A stretch of 41,287 nt of DNA. Source: Bacteroidota bacterium. Lineage in GTDB: Bacteria; Bacteroidota; Ignavibacteria; UBA10030. The DNA is taken from positions 1 to 41,287 of the forward strand of contig JALONQ010000023.1 in NCBI GenBank assembly GCA_025454835.1, in the 5' to 3' direction. Both the position numbers and the translations under genes were made by a program. Positions 8,767-16,466 of the stretch are shown one piece after another. The notes under the pieces are model-generated. The model did not search any database and was not told where the DNA came from. It was given only the letters and a program-made list of their open reading frames with translations. How positions within the stretch are numbered: the first letter of the stretch is position 1; each line of letters starts with the position of its first letter.

Positions 8767-10165
8767 TCTGCTCGAAACGGCCTCAGCCATGCGGTGGGAG
8801 GTCGGCGAGCGACTGCATGACCACACGCTCGAAGCCATCTATGACGAAGCAGCCCGTATCGCCGGACGCGCCGTCGTCGCCGATGGCTCGACGCGGCGAC
8901 GCAACCTCGAGCGGACGCTCGATCGGTTGCTGACGAACCGTTGGACGGGCTTCCCTCTGATGTTCGTGATGCTGGCTGTCGTGTTCTGGGTGACGATCGA
9001 AGGGGCCAACGTTCCGTCGGGCCTGTTGGCCGATCTCTTGGTCGACCTCGGCCATCCGTGGCTGCGGGGTCTCGCCGACGCGGCGGGTCTTCCCTCGTGG
9101 CTCTCGGGCCTCACGATCGATGGCGTCTATCTGGCGGTGGCGTGGGTGGTGAGCGTCATGCTGCCTCCGATGGCGATCTTCTTCCCGATCTTTACGCTCC
9201 TCGAGGACTTCGGGTATCTTCCGCGCGTCGCCTTCAACCTCGACGGGCTCTTCCGCAAGGCTGGCGCACACGGCAAACAGGCGCTCACGATGGCCATGGG
9301 ATACGGCTGCAACGCCGCCGCCATCGTCTCGACGCGCATCATCGACAGCCCCCGCGAACGGCTCATCGCCATCCTGACGAACAATTTTTCCATCTGCAAC
9401 GGCCGGTGGCCGACGCAGATCTTGATGGCGACGATCTTCATCGGTTCGCTCGTGCCGGCCTCCCTCGCCGGGATCGTTTCGGCCCTCTCCGTCGTCGGCG
9501 TCGTGCTGATCGGCGTCGGATTCACGTTCCTCGTTTCGTGGGTACTCTCGCGCACCGTGCTGAAGGGGGAGGCCTCGTCGTTCAGCCTCGAGTTGCCGCC
9601 GTATCGACCACCTCGGATCTGGCAGACGCTCTACACGTCCCTGATCGACCGGACGCTCATCGTGCTGTGGAGGGCCGTGGTGTGGGCGGCTCCGGCCGGC
9701 GCGGCGATCTGGCTCGTGGGAAATGTCCACGTCGGCGATCTGACGCTGGCCGAGCATTTCATTCTCCACGTCGACCCCGTCGCGGTCTTCTTCGGCCTGA
9801 ATGGGGTGATCCTGCTCGCATACATCATCGCCATCCCAGCCAACGAGATCGTCATCCCGACGGTGCTGATGCTGACCGTGCTCACTTCCGGCCTGGCAGG
9901 TGTCGGTAGCGATGCCGGCGTCATGTTCGAGGCCGACTCGGCCTCGGCGACGGCGGAGATCCTCTCCGCGGGCGGCTGGACATTGCTGACTGGCATCAAC
10001 CTGATGCTCTTCAGCCTGCTGCACAACCCGTGTTCGACCACGATCTACACGATGTACAGGGAAACAGGAAGCGCCAAGTGGACGCTGGTGGGTTCCCTCA
10101 TGCCCCTCGTGATCGCCTTCATTGTCTGCGCAGCGGTGGCGGGACTCTGGAGGGCCATCGCCTGA
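8750..10165 (+). CDS. feoB: FeoB membrane permease domain (split FeoB)
   Basis: A 471-residue inner-membrane part of FeoB, carrying Fe(II). A cytoplasmic linker (1-65) is followed by about 9-10 helices. The first Gate motif reads [14 protein letters not shown] and the second [13 protein letters not shown], each keeping the conserved Cys. A later Gate-like segment has [11 protein letters not shown]. The ATG at 8750 has GGAAGG just upstream and lies within the end of the GTPase gene. The two reading frames differ, so this is a gene split in the linker. A sequencing frameshift is the alternative, but the proper start signal argues against it. It is the last gene of the operon. Confidence 0.93.
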   Translation: MTQKHDLLETASAMRWEVGERLHDHTLEAIYDEAARIAGRAVVADGSTRRRNLERTLDRLLTNRWTGFPLMFVMLAVVFWVTIEGANVPSGLLADLLVDLGHPWLRGLADAAGLPSWLSGLTIDGVYLAVAWVVSVMLPPMAIFFPIFTLLEDFGYLPRVAFNLDGLFRKAGAHGKQALTMAMGYGCNAAAIVSTRIIDSPRERLIAILTNNFSICNGRWPTQILMATIFIGSLVPASLAGIVSALSVVGVVLIGVGFTFLVSWVLSRTVLKGEASSFSLELPPYRPPRIWQTLYTSLIDRTLIVLWRAVVWAAPAGAAIWLVGNVHVGDLTLAEHFILHVDPVAVFFGLNGVILLAYIIAIPANEIVIPTVLMLTVLTSGLAGVGSDAGVMFEADSASATAEILSAGGWTLLTGINLMLFSLLHNPCSTTIYTMYRETGSAKWTLVGSLMPLVIAFIVCAAVAGLWRAIA

Positions 10166-10243
10166 TCGAAGCATACATGAGGGCACGTTTGGCGCCGTTG
10201 GACCTCCACGGTTCCCCTCCTCTCAATAAGAAATCAATTGCCT

Positions 10244-10337
10244 CGAGAAGGGGTAGGCCTGCCCGCCAGCCAGCCGGAGGCCTGTGACTTGCCGCGCAGC
10301 GGCAACATTTCTCGCCCACGACCCGTCGCGTAGCGAC
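10244..10337. repeat. REP-like palindromic module
   Basis: A run of nested palindromes lies after feoB. CGAGAA (10244-10249) pairs with TTCTCG (10309-10314). Inside is TTGCCGC-GCA-GCGGCAA (10289-10305), and after it GTCGC-GTA-GCGAC (10325-10337). The rest of the 10166-10466 gap holds only this module and the hairpin at 10409-10436. I see no convincing gene in it. The sequence differs from the REP-like units at 1-356. Confidence 0.6.
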
Positions 10338-10408
10338 AACTCACCGGTCCGGGCGCGAAGGCGGGGGTGGTTGAAAACAGATGACAGAAGTGGGAGCAGA
10401 AAGCACAA

Positions 10409-10436
10409 CCGCCATCCCGGCACTCCAGGATGGCGG
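10409..10436. terminator. Terminator hairpin between convergent genes
   Basis: CCGCCATCC (10409-10417) pairs with GGATGGCGG (10428-10436) around a 10-base loop. On the + side TCTCGTTT follows, and on the - side TTGTGCTTTC. It could end both feoB and the small gene at 10467-10787. Confidence 0.6.
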
Positions 10437-10466
10437 TCTCGTTTGAAGATAAGATGAGCGGCCAAC

Positions 10467-10787
10467 TCAGTCACGCTTCTGTCGGTCGTGCTTCTGCTTC
10501 ACGATCTCCCGTGAGGTCTTCTGCTGGGCCTTGTGCAGCTTCGCCCGTTCCTGCGGCGTGACAACCCCGTCGCTCTTCGCCTTCTCCTCGATCTTCTTCA
10601 CCGCCTTCTGCTGGCGAACGGCCTTCTTGGATTCCTGCTTCGTCAATTCGCCGCTCTTCATCCCTTCCTTGATGCGTTCCTTCTGTGCCTTCTGCCGGGC
10701 GTCCACCCGGGGGGTCTCCTGGGCCAGGGCCGACGTCGTCGCGACGCCGAGGGCTCCGAGGAGCAGGAATGTGATCATGCGCTTCAT
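10467..10787 (-). CDS. Small Lys-rich exported protein
   Basis: A 106-residue protein with a signal peptide (MKRMITFLLLGALGVATTSALA). The mature part is about 85 residues, highly charged and predicted helical. It has two halves, each with a helix followed by an acidic loop and ER motif: ERIKEGMKSGELTKQES and AKSDGVVTPQERAKL. The second has the look of an EF-hand-like or SDG(V)T-ER motif seen in widespread small exported proteins of unknown function. The ATG at 10787 has AGGAGG well placed upstream, so the longer in-frame reading from 10844 is not used. It is alone, between terminators. Function unknown. Confidence 0.8.
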   Translation of the reverse strand: MKRMITFLLLGALGVATTSALAQETPRVDARQKAQKERIKEGMKSGELTKQESKKAVRQQKAVKKIEEKAKSDGVVTPQERAKLHKAQQKTSREIVKQKHDRQKRD

Positions 10788-10884
10788 GACAGCCTCCTGA
10801 GTATGATTGTGACTGATCGTTGGGAACGAACACTCTTTGGACACGGTTGAGGCGAGGCCGTTGAATTCGGAAGGGTGACCGACG

Positions 10885-13626
10885 TCACCTGAGCAGCATC
10901 ATTCTGGAGACCGACCGCGTGCCGCCCGCCCGCAGAACGGCCACATACATGCCGGACGGCAGATCGCTGGCGTCAAATTCCGCGCCGTACGTCCCAGGAT
11001 CGACCACATCGTCGACCAGTCGTGCGACCTCCTGGCCCAGCGAGTTGTAGACGGAAAGGCGGGCGTGACCGCGTGCCGCAGCCTGATAGGCGATCCTGGT
11101 GCGGGGATTGAACGGATTGGGATAATTGGGTAACAGGCGCCACGCCGATGGCACGTCGATCTCTAACGCGTCCTCGACATCCGTAATGCTCGACCCGACC
11201 GTCAGTTCGTCGAACCAGATCGTTCCGGACCGCTCGCCGGCGGCGTTCTGATAGATCAGGAAGCTTGTGAACTTCCGCGGCGAACCGTTGCCGACCGGTA
11301 TGGACGAGGTCGAGATCGTCCTCAACTTCCACCCGGTCCAGTCGATCGGTCCGGCCGAGACGGTGACGAAGTTGCTCGTCGACGTGCCGGTGTAGTAGTA
11401 GCATCCGAACCGCAGCTCGTGCCCGCTCCGGTCGCCGTACACCCACGCACCCAACATGGAGCCGCCTTCGATCGAGGGGGTGGAGGAGTTGTGCTCCCTC
11501 AGGATCCCGCCGGAGGCCTGCGTCCACTCATACGTTACCCGACCGCTTCCCGTTCCTGCGCGCTTCGTCGCATTGTCGATCGCGAACGAAGCCAGGACAT
11601 TTCGCGTCGTCCCGCTGGTGCCGGGTTGCCACCATGAGCCGACCGCGTCGAGCGTATTGATGACCGTGCCGTTCAACACGGCGGCTGGCTCTGTCGTGAA
11701 GGTCGCCGTTGCCGCCTGCGGCAGGAAGTTGCCGCTCAGGTCGCGCAACGTCGGTAGCACCACGAGCCGGTAGACGCTGGCGGGGGCCAGTTCCTGCGTC
11801 GTCCGGAATCGCACGCGCGAAAAGCCCGGACCGGTGGCGTAGTTCACGGCCGTCACCGGCAATGGCGTGCCGCCCTCCGTCTCCAGGCTGAACCCCTCCG
11901 CGAGCGACGATTGGTCGATCTGCTCGGTGAACGTCACGACGAACTCCGCCGTGCGGCTGATGGATGTCGCACCTTCCGCCGGATAGGTGTTCACGACTGA
12001 GGGCACGATCGTATCGCGCAGGACCGTCCTGAACGAAAAGCCGTACCGATCTCCGGCGGTCCCGTCTCCGTTGCCGTCCAGCGTGCGGTCCAGATAGTTG
12101 CGCGCCGACGGATCGATCGTCACGTGGTACTCCGTGTCGAAGCTCAGGTAGGAGGACGGCTGGAAGTGCATCGTCCGCCCGTTGTCGGTCCACGTGATCG
12201 ATCCGGCGACCGACGGAGTGAGGGAGAACGCGGCGGCCGAGAAAGCCGGTTCCATGCGCTGATCAAAGGTCACGGAGACGCGCATGTCGACGAACTGCAG
12301 CGCCGTGGGCGGTGTCGAGGTCACCTTGGGAGGCGTTTGATCGTCCGTCACGATCTGCATCAGGAAGTCCCAGTCCCAGAAAGCGCCGGGATCGGTGTGC
12401 GAGTTGCAGGTGCCGAACGTCGACGGGTAGCCGTTGTTCACGGCCCACTGCACCCACGCGCCGTTCTGCCATTCGCCATGCCCGACGATGTGGTTGCGGT
12501 CCTTGGGGATGCCGTGCTTCTCGCACAAGTACTTGATGAGTCTGCCCGACGCAAGGTACATCTCCGGCGTGAACCAGACCGGATTGGAGGCGAATCCTTC
12601 GTGTTCGATGCCGATCGACCACGTATTGAGGCACACGGCATGCCACGCGTAGAACTGCTCTTCGACCATCTGTGCGATGTCACCGGGCGGATAGTCGGAG
12701 GGACTATCCTGCAGTCCGTTCACGCAGTAGTGGATGCTCACCGAGCGACCGTCGCTCAACGTCTGGAAATAGGACAAGACGGAGGCGTAGTAGCCTTCCA
12801 TATCGTGAACGACGACGAACTGCTTGCCATTGCCGGTCGTGTAGTAGTAGCCGGCCTTTCCCGGCACCCATCGAGCGTCCGGGTAGTCGGGAGTTGCGGC
12901 GGTCTTCAGCGGATCGGCGGATGGAGCGGCGGCCAGGGCGAGCGTTCGAACCCGGCTACGCAACGCTCCGAGCTCGACGCGTTGCGCCGGGACGGAGATG
13001 ACCTCGCTCGTGATGCCGCGCGACAGGCGCGTGAGCACCTCGTAGGCATGGCCGAGCGCGAGGTCGGGCTGGCGAATGCCGGTGTAAGCGGCGATGGCGT
13101 CGGCCCACAACGTCAGATCGGGTGCCAACGGCTCCGGCGTCTTTCCCGCGGTGCTTCGAAGATGCGACAGCAGCGCCGCGGCTCCGCGAATATTCTGGAC
13201 CGGGTCGCGCTTGAGGACCTCGGGATCCTGGCCGATCAGTTCTGCGGCGCGGCGGAGAGACCTTCCGAACAGATCATTGTCCCAGAGCGCCATGATCCCG
13301 TAAGGGCGGGGCATGCCCATGCACGAGACCGTATCGCCTTCGGCCCAGGTGAGGTGTTGGACCCGCGTCTGAGAGAACGAAATGGCTTCCAGGAGCGGAG
13401 CGGGGACTCCGAACTCCGTGGCGGCCTGATCGAAGGCGTGATCGATGTGCGATCGAACCTGAGCCGATGCGGAGAAACTGACGGCAGCGGAGAAGACGAG
13501 AAGAGGTCTGAGTCTCACCCAGCCGAGATCGAGCAAGACAGACCGCCAGAACGCGAAGACGCAAAGCCACGAAGTCCGTTTCTTCGCGCCTTTGCGCCTC
13601 CGCGGTGAAACGGCTTTGGGACTCAT
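10885..13626 (-). CDS. T9SS-exported N-acetylmuramoyl-L-alanine amidase (Amidase_2) with Ig-like domains
   Basis: 913 residues from the ATG at 13626. A signal-like segment is followed by a lysozyme/transglycosylase-like domain (about 60-170) and an Amidase_2 domain (about 265-420). Zinc ligands fit His274 (VVVHDMEG), His383 (GHGEW) and Asp412 (HTDPG). Two Big_5-like Ig domains, a carbohydrate-binding-like region (about 690-820) and a T9SS tail with NYPNPFNP complete it. It cleaves the amide between muramic acid and L-Ala. In the first domain the usual catalytic Glu is Gln (SFSQTR), so that part may only bind. The ATG overlaps the stop of the upstream amidase gene, but residues 1-36 translate a repeat, and GTG at 13518 (VRLRPLLVFSAAV) is the better signal-peptide start. 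Confidence 0.87.
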   Translation of the reverse strand: MSPKAVSPRRRKGAKKRTSWLCVFAFWRSVLLDLGWVRLRPLLVFSAAVSFSASAQVRSHIDHAFDQAATEFGVPAPLLEAISFSQTRVQHLTWAEGDTVSCMGMPRPYGIMALWDNDLFGRSLRRAAELIGQDPEVLKRDPVQNIRGAAALLSHLRSTAGKTPEPLAPDLTLWADAIAAYTGIRQPDLALGHAYEVLTRLSRGITSEVISVPAQRVELGALRSRVRTLALAAAPSADPLKTAATPDYPDARWVPGKAGYYYTTGNGKQFVVVHDMEGYYASVLSYFQTLSDGRSVSIHYCVNGLQDSPSDYPPGDIAQMVEEQFYAWHAVCLNTWSIGIEHEGFASNPVWFTPEMYLASGRLIKYLCEKHGIPKDRNHIVGHGEWQNGAWVQWAVNNGYPSTFGTCNSHTDPGAFWDWDFLMQIVTDDQTPPKVTSTPPTALQFVDMRVSVTFDQRMEPAFSAAAFSLTPSVAGSITWTDNGRTMHFQPSSYLSFDTEYHVTIDPSARNYLDRTLDGNGDGTAGDRYGFSFRTVLRDTIVPSVVNTYPAEGATSISRTAEFVVTFTEQIDQSSLAEGFSLETEGGTPLPVTAVNYATGPGFSRVRFRTTQELAPASVYRLVVLPTLRDLSGNFLPQAATATFTTEPAAVLNGTVINTLDAVGSWWQPGTSGTTRNVLASFAIDNATKRAGTGSGRVTYEWTQASGGILREHNSSTPSIEGGSMLGAWVYGDRSGHELRFGCYYYTGTSTSNFVTVSAGPIDWTGWKLRTISTSSIPVGNGSPRKFTSFLIYQNAAGERSGTIWFDELTVGSSITDVEDALEIDVPSAWRLLPNYPNPFNPRTRIAYQAAARGHARLSVYNSLGQEVARLVDDVVDPGTYGAEFDASDLPSGMYVAVLRAGGTRSVSRMMLLR
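13560..13596. repeat. Imperfect inverted repeat inside the amidase N-terminus
   Basis: CGCAAAGCCACGAAG (13560-13574) and CTTCGCGCCTTTGCG (13582-13596) form 15-bp arms with two mismatches around a 7-base loop. Similar CGCAAAG/CTTTGCG runs are frequent intergenic elements in many bacteria. Here the element is read as protein in the first 36 codons of the amidase gene. Confidence 0.7.
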
Positions 13627-15305
13627 TTGATCAGCATCACCTTGATCGCCGACCGGAACTCCGTCGTTCGCAGCTCGCACAGGTAGATCCCCGACGGCAG
13701 TTGGCCGGCGTCGAAGCGGACCGTGCGCTGTCCCGGGTGCAGTTCCCCTTCGAGCAAGCGCGCCACTTCGCGGCCGGCGGCGTCGTACACGACCAGCGTG
13801 CCCGTGGTTCGGCGGGGGATATCGATGACGATCGAGGTAGAGGGATTGAACGGATTGGGGAAGTTCTGCCGGAGTCCGAACGTGACAGGAGCGACCGGGG
13901 GTTCGTCAGCGACCGAAGTGGTCCCCGCCGTGCGGAACGAGATGACGAGCGGATTTGGCGAGCCGCCGTTGTTTGCGTCGAGCTTCATGCCGCCTGCCGA
14001 GCGGGCGGTCGTGTCGATCGTCCACGTGTAGATCGTGCCCCCGGCCAGCGAGCCGACCGGATCGTAGATGAGCGTCGTGTTGCCGTTCGTCCAATAGAAA
14101 TTGCCGGGGGCCGACGGGCTCAGGCCAAACGCAAGACGCACCGAAGCCGTATCCATCGCGCGCGAAAAGGTGGCGCCGAGGACGCTCGTCACGGGGTACG
14201 ATGTGTCGGTGCTCTTCGGGCTTGTTAGCACGACGTAGGCCGCGACGTTGCTGTAGATCGTTCGATCGAGAAATGCTGGCGTTGCGGCGGCAACGGTGAC
14301 CTGCGCTGAATCGAGGCCGTACCCGGGATTCTCGAACCTGACCCAATGCGCTCCGGGCGCCACGGAATCGAACATGAAGAATCCGTTCTGCCAGTTGTCG
14401 CCGATGTACAATTGCCCGGTCGTCAACAGGCGCACTCGTGCGCCGTTCATCGGCTTCTTCGTCTCGTTGTCGGTCACGATGCCGGCGATGAGGCCGACGG
14501 CATCCGAAGGCGCGCCGGTGAAGATCTGGAATGACTGACAGAGAGCGTACGCTTCCATTTCACGATACGCCTGGTTCATCAGGCGTCGCGTTTCAGGATT
14601 GAAATCATGGAACGAGCCCTCCGACAGTTCGCCCGGCATCAGCAGTCCTCGGAGGACGCCGAGGCTGAAGCCATCAGCCCAAGTGTCTGCATCCGGACCG
14701 TCAGTAGCTCCCCCATAAAACGTCCAATCAAGAAAAGGCCCTTGCACTTGATTGGTGCGAAGATACGCCTTGATTCTTGGCCCGAGGATTTGAGCCATCG
14801 TCCAAGATTCGGCTCGTTCCGGTACCCCAAGCCCATTTGGGTATGGCCGCGGATCATTGGGATAGGGCACCCCGGGATCAGTCTCAGATCGTTTCTCGCG
14901 AACAAGAACGAGGGTATTGTTCGTGCCTGTGTTCGTTCCGCCAGTAGCATTGCTGTGAATTGAGTGAAACCAATCGACGTTGTTCTGATTCGCAACATCA
15001 ACGCGCGCCGATAAACTAGGCTCGTCGGAGTCGTTGGGGTACGAATTGGTGTTGCGGGTGAGAAGGACGACCGCGCCTCGCGCCTCCAGTAACCGCTTCA
15101 GAAAGTTGGCCTTCTGCCAGTTGCTCTCAGATTCGTAGAAGTCGATCGTTCCATTTCCGTCGATGTCGAGCGGCCGGTCGTTGCTGCCGCTTCCTCCGTG
15201 TCCCGGGTCTATGCATATCTTGAGCCCTGTAAGCCCCTGAGAGAACGCCGTCAGGTGCACCAATACCCAGTACCCGATCACCAATAACCCGATTCGCCTC
15301 TTCAC
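13623..15305 (-). CDS. T9SS-exported N-acetylmuramoyl-L-alanine amidase (Amidase_3)
   Basis: 560 residues. The signal peptide (VKRRIGLLVIGYWVLVHLTA) is followed by an Amidase_3 (AmiC/CwlV) zinc domain. Ligands are His36 (IDPGHGG), Glu60 (ESNWQKA) and His117 (SIHSNA), with a catalytic Glu likely in the LSEGSFHD segment. A carboxypeptidase-regulatory-like domain follows (IAGIVTDNETKKPMNGARV), then a Big_5-like Ig domain and a T9SS tail with NFPNPFNPSTS. It hydrolyses the amide between the sugar and the stem peptide. The GTG start at 15305 overlaps the previous stop (GTGA), so it is coupled to the propeller gene. The signal peptide codons match a low-complexity repeat family also seen at 34550-34615. 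Confidence 0.9.
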   Translation of the reverse strand: MKRRIGLLVIGYWVLVHLTAFSQGLTGLKICIDPGHGGSGSNDRPLDIDGNGTIDFYESESNWQKANFLKRLLEARGAVVLLTRNTNSYPNDSDEPSLSARVDVANQNNVDWFHSIHSNATGGTNTGTNNTLVLVREKRSETDPGVPYPNDPRPYPNGLGVPERAESWTMAQILGPRIKAYLRTNQVQGPFLDWTFYGGATDGPDADTWADGFSLGVLRGLLMPGELSEGSFHDFNPETRRLMNQAYREMEAYALCQSFQIFTGAPSDAVGLIAGIVTDNETKKPMNGARVRLLTTGQLYIGDNWQNGFFMFDSVAPGAHWVRFENPGYGLDSAQVTVAAATPAFLDRTIYSNVAAYVVLTSPKSTDTSYPVTSVLGATFSRAMDTASVRLAFGLSPSAPGNFYWTNGNTTLIYDPVGSLAGGTIYTWTIDTTARSAGGMKLDANNGGSPNPLVISFRTAGTTSVADEPPVAPVTFGLRQNFPNPFNPSTSIVIDIPRRTTGTLVVYDAAGREVARLLEGELHPGQRTVRFDAGQLPSGIYLCELRTTEFRSAIKVMLIK

Positions 15306-16210
15306 GGGCGGACCTCGTACGTCAAGATGAGGATCTTCCCGTCCAGCGTGTGGCAAACAATCTTGTTCTCGGTCGGGGAGGCCGACGGATAGAGTTCCAC
15401 GACGTCCGGCGTCGAGGTCAGGGCCACCTTGCCGGTCCCGTCGGGCTTGATGGCGATGATGTCCGAGCCCGTGATCGCGTGTCCATCGTTCACTTCGTCG
15501 AACGCGATGACCCACGCGCCGTCACGGGTCCACGTGGGCGCGTCGAGACCGCCCAGTTTGGCCAGCACGGTGCCGTTCAGGTTCGAGACGAACGCGCCGC
15601 GGTCCATGTCGTACGCCAGCAGCGTCTTGCGGTCGGGGGAAAGCGACGGCCAGATGTAACTGCCGCCGTCGAACGGGTCGAGTTCCTTGCGCTGTCCGTT
15701 CACGAGCAACAGGATCTTGCCGTTGTCGATGCCGAGCACGACCGTACGGTTCTTGGACGGAGCAGGATTGAAGACGGCGCCAGCCTGGATGAATGCGGGG
15801 CTTGTTCCGTCGAATACGGGGGTCGACAGAGAACGGGCCGAACCGAGCACGGTCGGCTTCTTCGTCGAGAGTGACATCGACACGACGTCCTGCTTTCGTT
15901 CACGCCAGTTCTTGCCGGGAACCGTGCGGCGATACGCCACCGATCTTCCGTCTGGGCTCACGGCGAACTGGTACCCCGACCCGCCGTCAGCCGTGATCTG
16001 TCGGCTCGTGCGGGTTGCGAGCGCATACTCCCAGATGCCGTCATAGGCGAGCGTGGTATACAGAAGGCGCTTGCCGTCGGGCGAAAAGCGGGCAAACCCC
16101 CACCGCTGATCCTTGAGCGGAAGGGTCTGCACGGACGTGACGCGGGGTTGGGCGAGGGCGGAGGCAAAGAAGATCAGCGCGGAGGTGAAGATCGTCAAAG
16201 GTCGTCGCAT
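15302..16210 (-). CDS. TolB-like WD40/PD40 beta-propeller protein
   Basis: A 302-residue exported protein, first in a three-gene operon. The signal peptide is MRRPLTIFTSALIFFASALA. The mature part carries PD40 repeats: FSPDGKRLLYT, VSPDGRSVAYR, LSPDRKTLLAYDMD, TRDGAWVIAFD and a degenerate last blade (ASPTENKIV). These are blades of a TolB-type beta-propeller, probably periplasmic and used for protein contact. The ATG at 16210 has AAGGAG upstream. It overlaps the downstream amidase gene by four bases. A link to the two cell-wall amidases is inferred from the operon only. There is no T9SS tail. Confidence 0.85.
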   Translation of the reverse strand: MRRPLTIFTSALIFFASALAQPRVTSVQTLPLKDQRWGFARFSPDGKRLLYTTLAYDGIWEYALATRTSRQITADGGSGYQFAVSPDGRSVAYRRTVPGKNWRERKQDVVSMSLSTKKPTVLGSARSLSTPVFDGTSPAFIQAGAVFNPAPSKNRTVVLGIDNGKILLLVNGQRKELDPFDGGSYIWPSLSPDRKTLLAYDMDRGAFVSNLNGTVLAKLGGLDAPTWTRDGAWVIAFDEVNDGHAITGSDIIAIKPDGTGKVALTSTPDVVELYPSASPTENKIVCHTLDGKILILTYEVRP

Positions 16211-16326
16211 GGGTATCTCCTTAATGGATAACTTAGAGAGAAGTGGCAGGAAGGGCAAGCGACGGTGTGACGTGGAGCAATCCTCCGGCTCTTCAAACAA
16301 ACAGAGAGACGGGCTCGCTTGAGCGC

Positions 16327-16355
16327 TTGACACCGATGTAGGTGATTGCTAGATT
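16327..16355 (+). promoter_or_regulatory. Promoter for the FG-GAP protein gene
   Basis: TTGACA (16327-16332) and TAGATT (16350-16355) are 17 bases apart. Counted from TTG, this equals TTG-N20-TAnnTT. It lies 112 bases before the ATG at 16467. The 256-base gap between the divergent genes 15302-16210 and 16467-18281 holds nothing else that I can support. Confidence 0.6.
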
Positions 16356-16466
16356 CTACCTCACCCTCCAATTCATTCCGAGGTCGTCCTCGGGCGCTCC
16401 GGTTGGCCTGTGGTCCCCGGCGCGAACTTTCCACAAACCGCACCACACCTCAGGAGACCCACTCAC

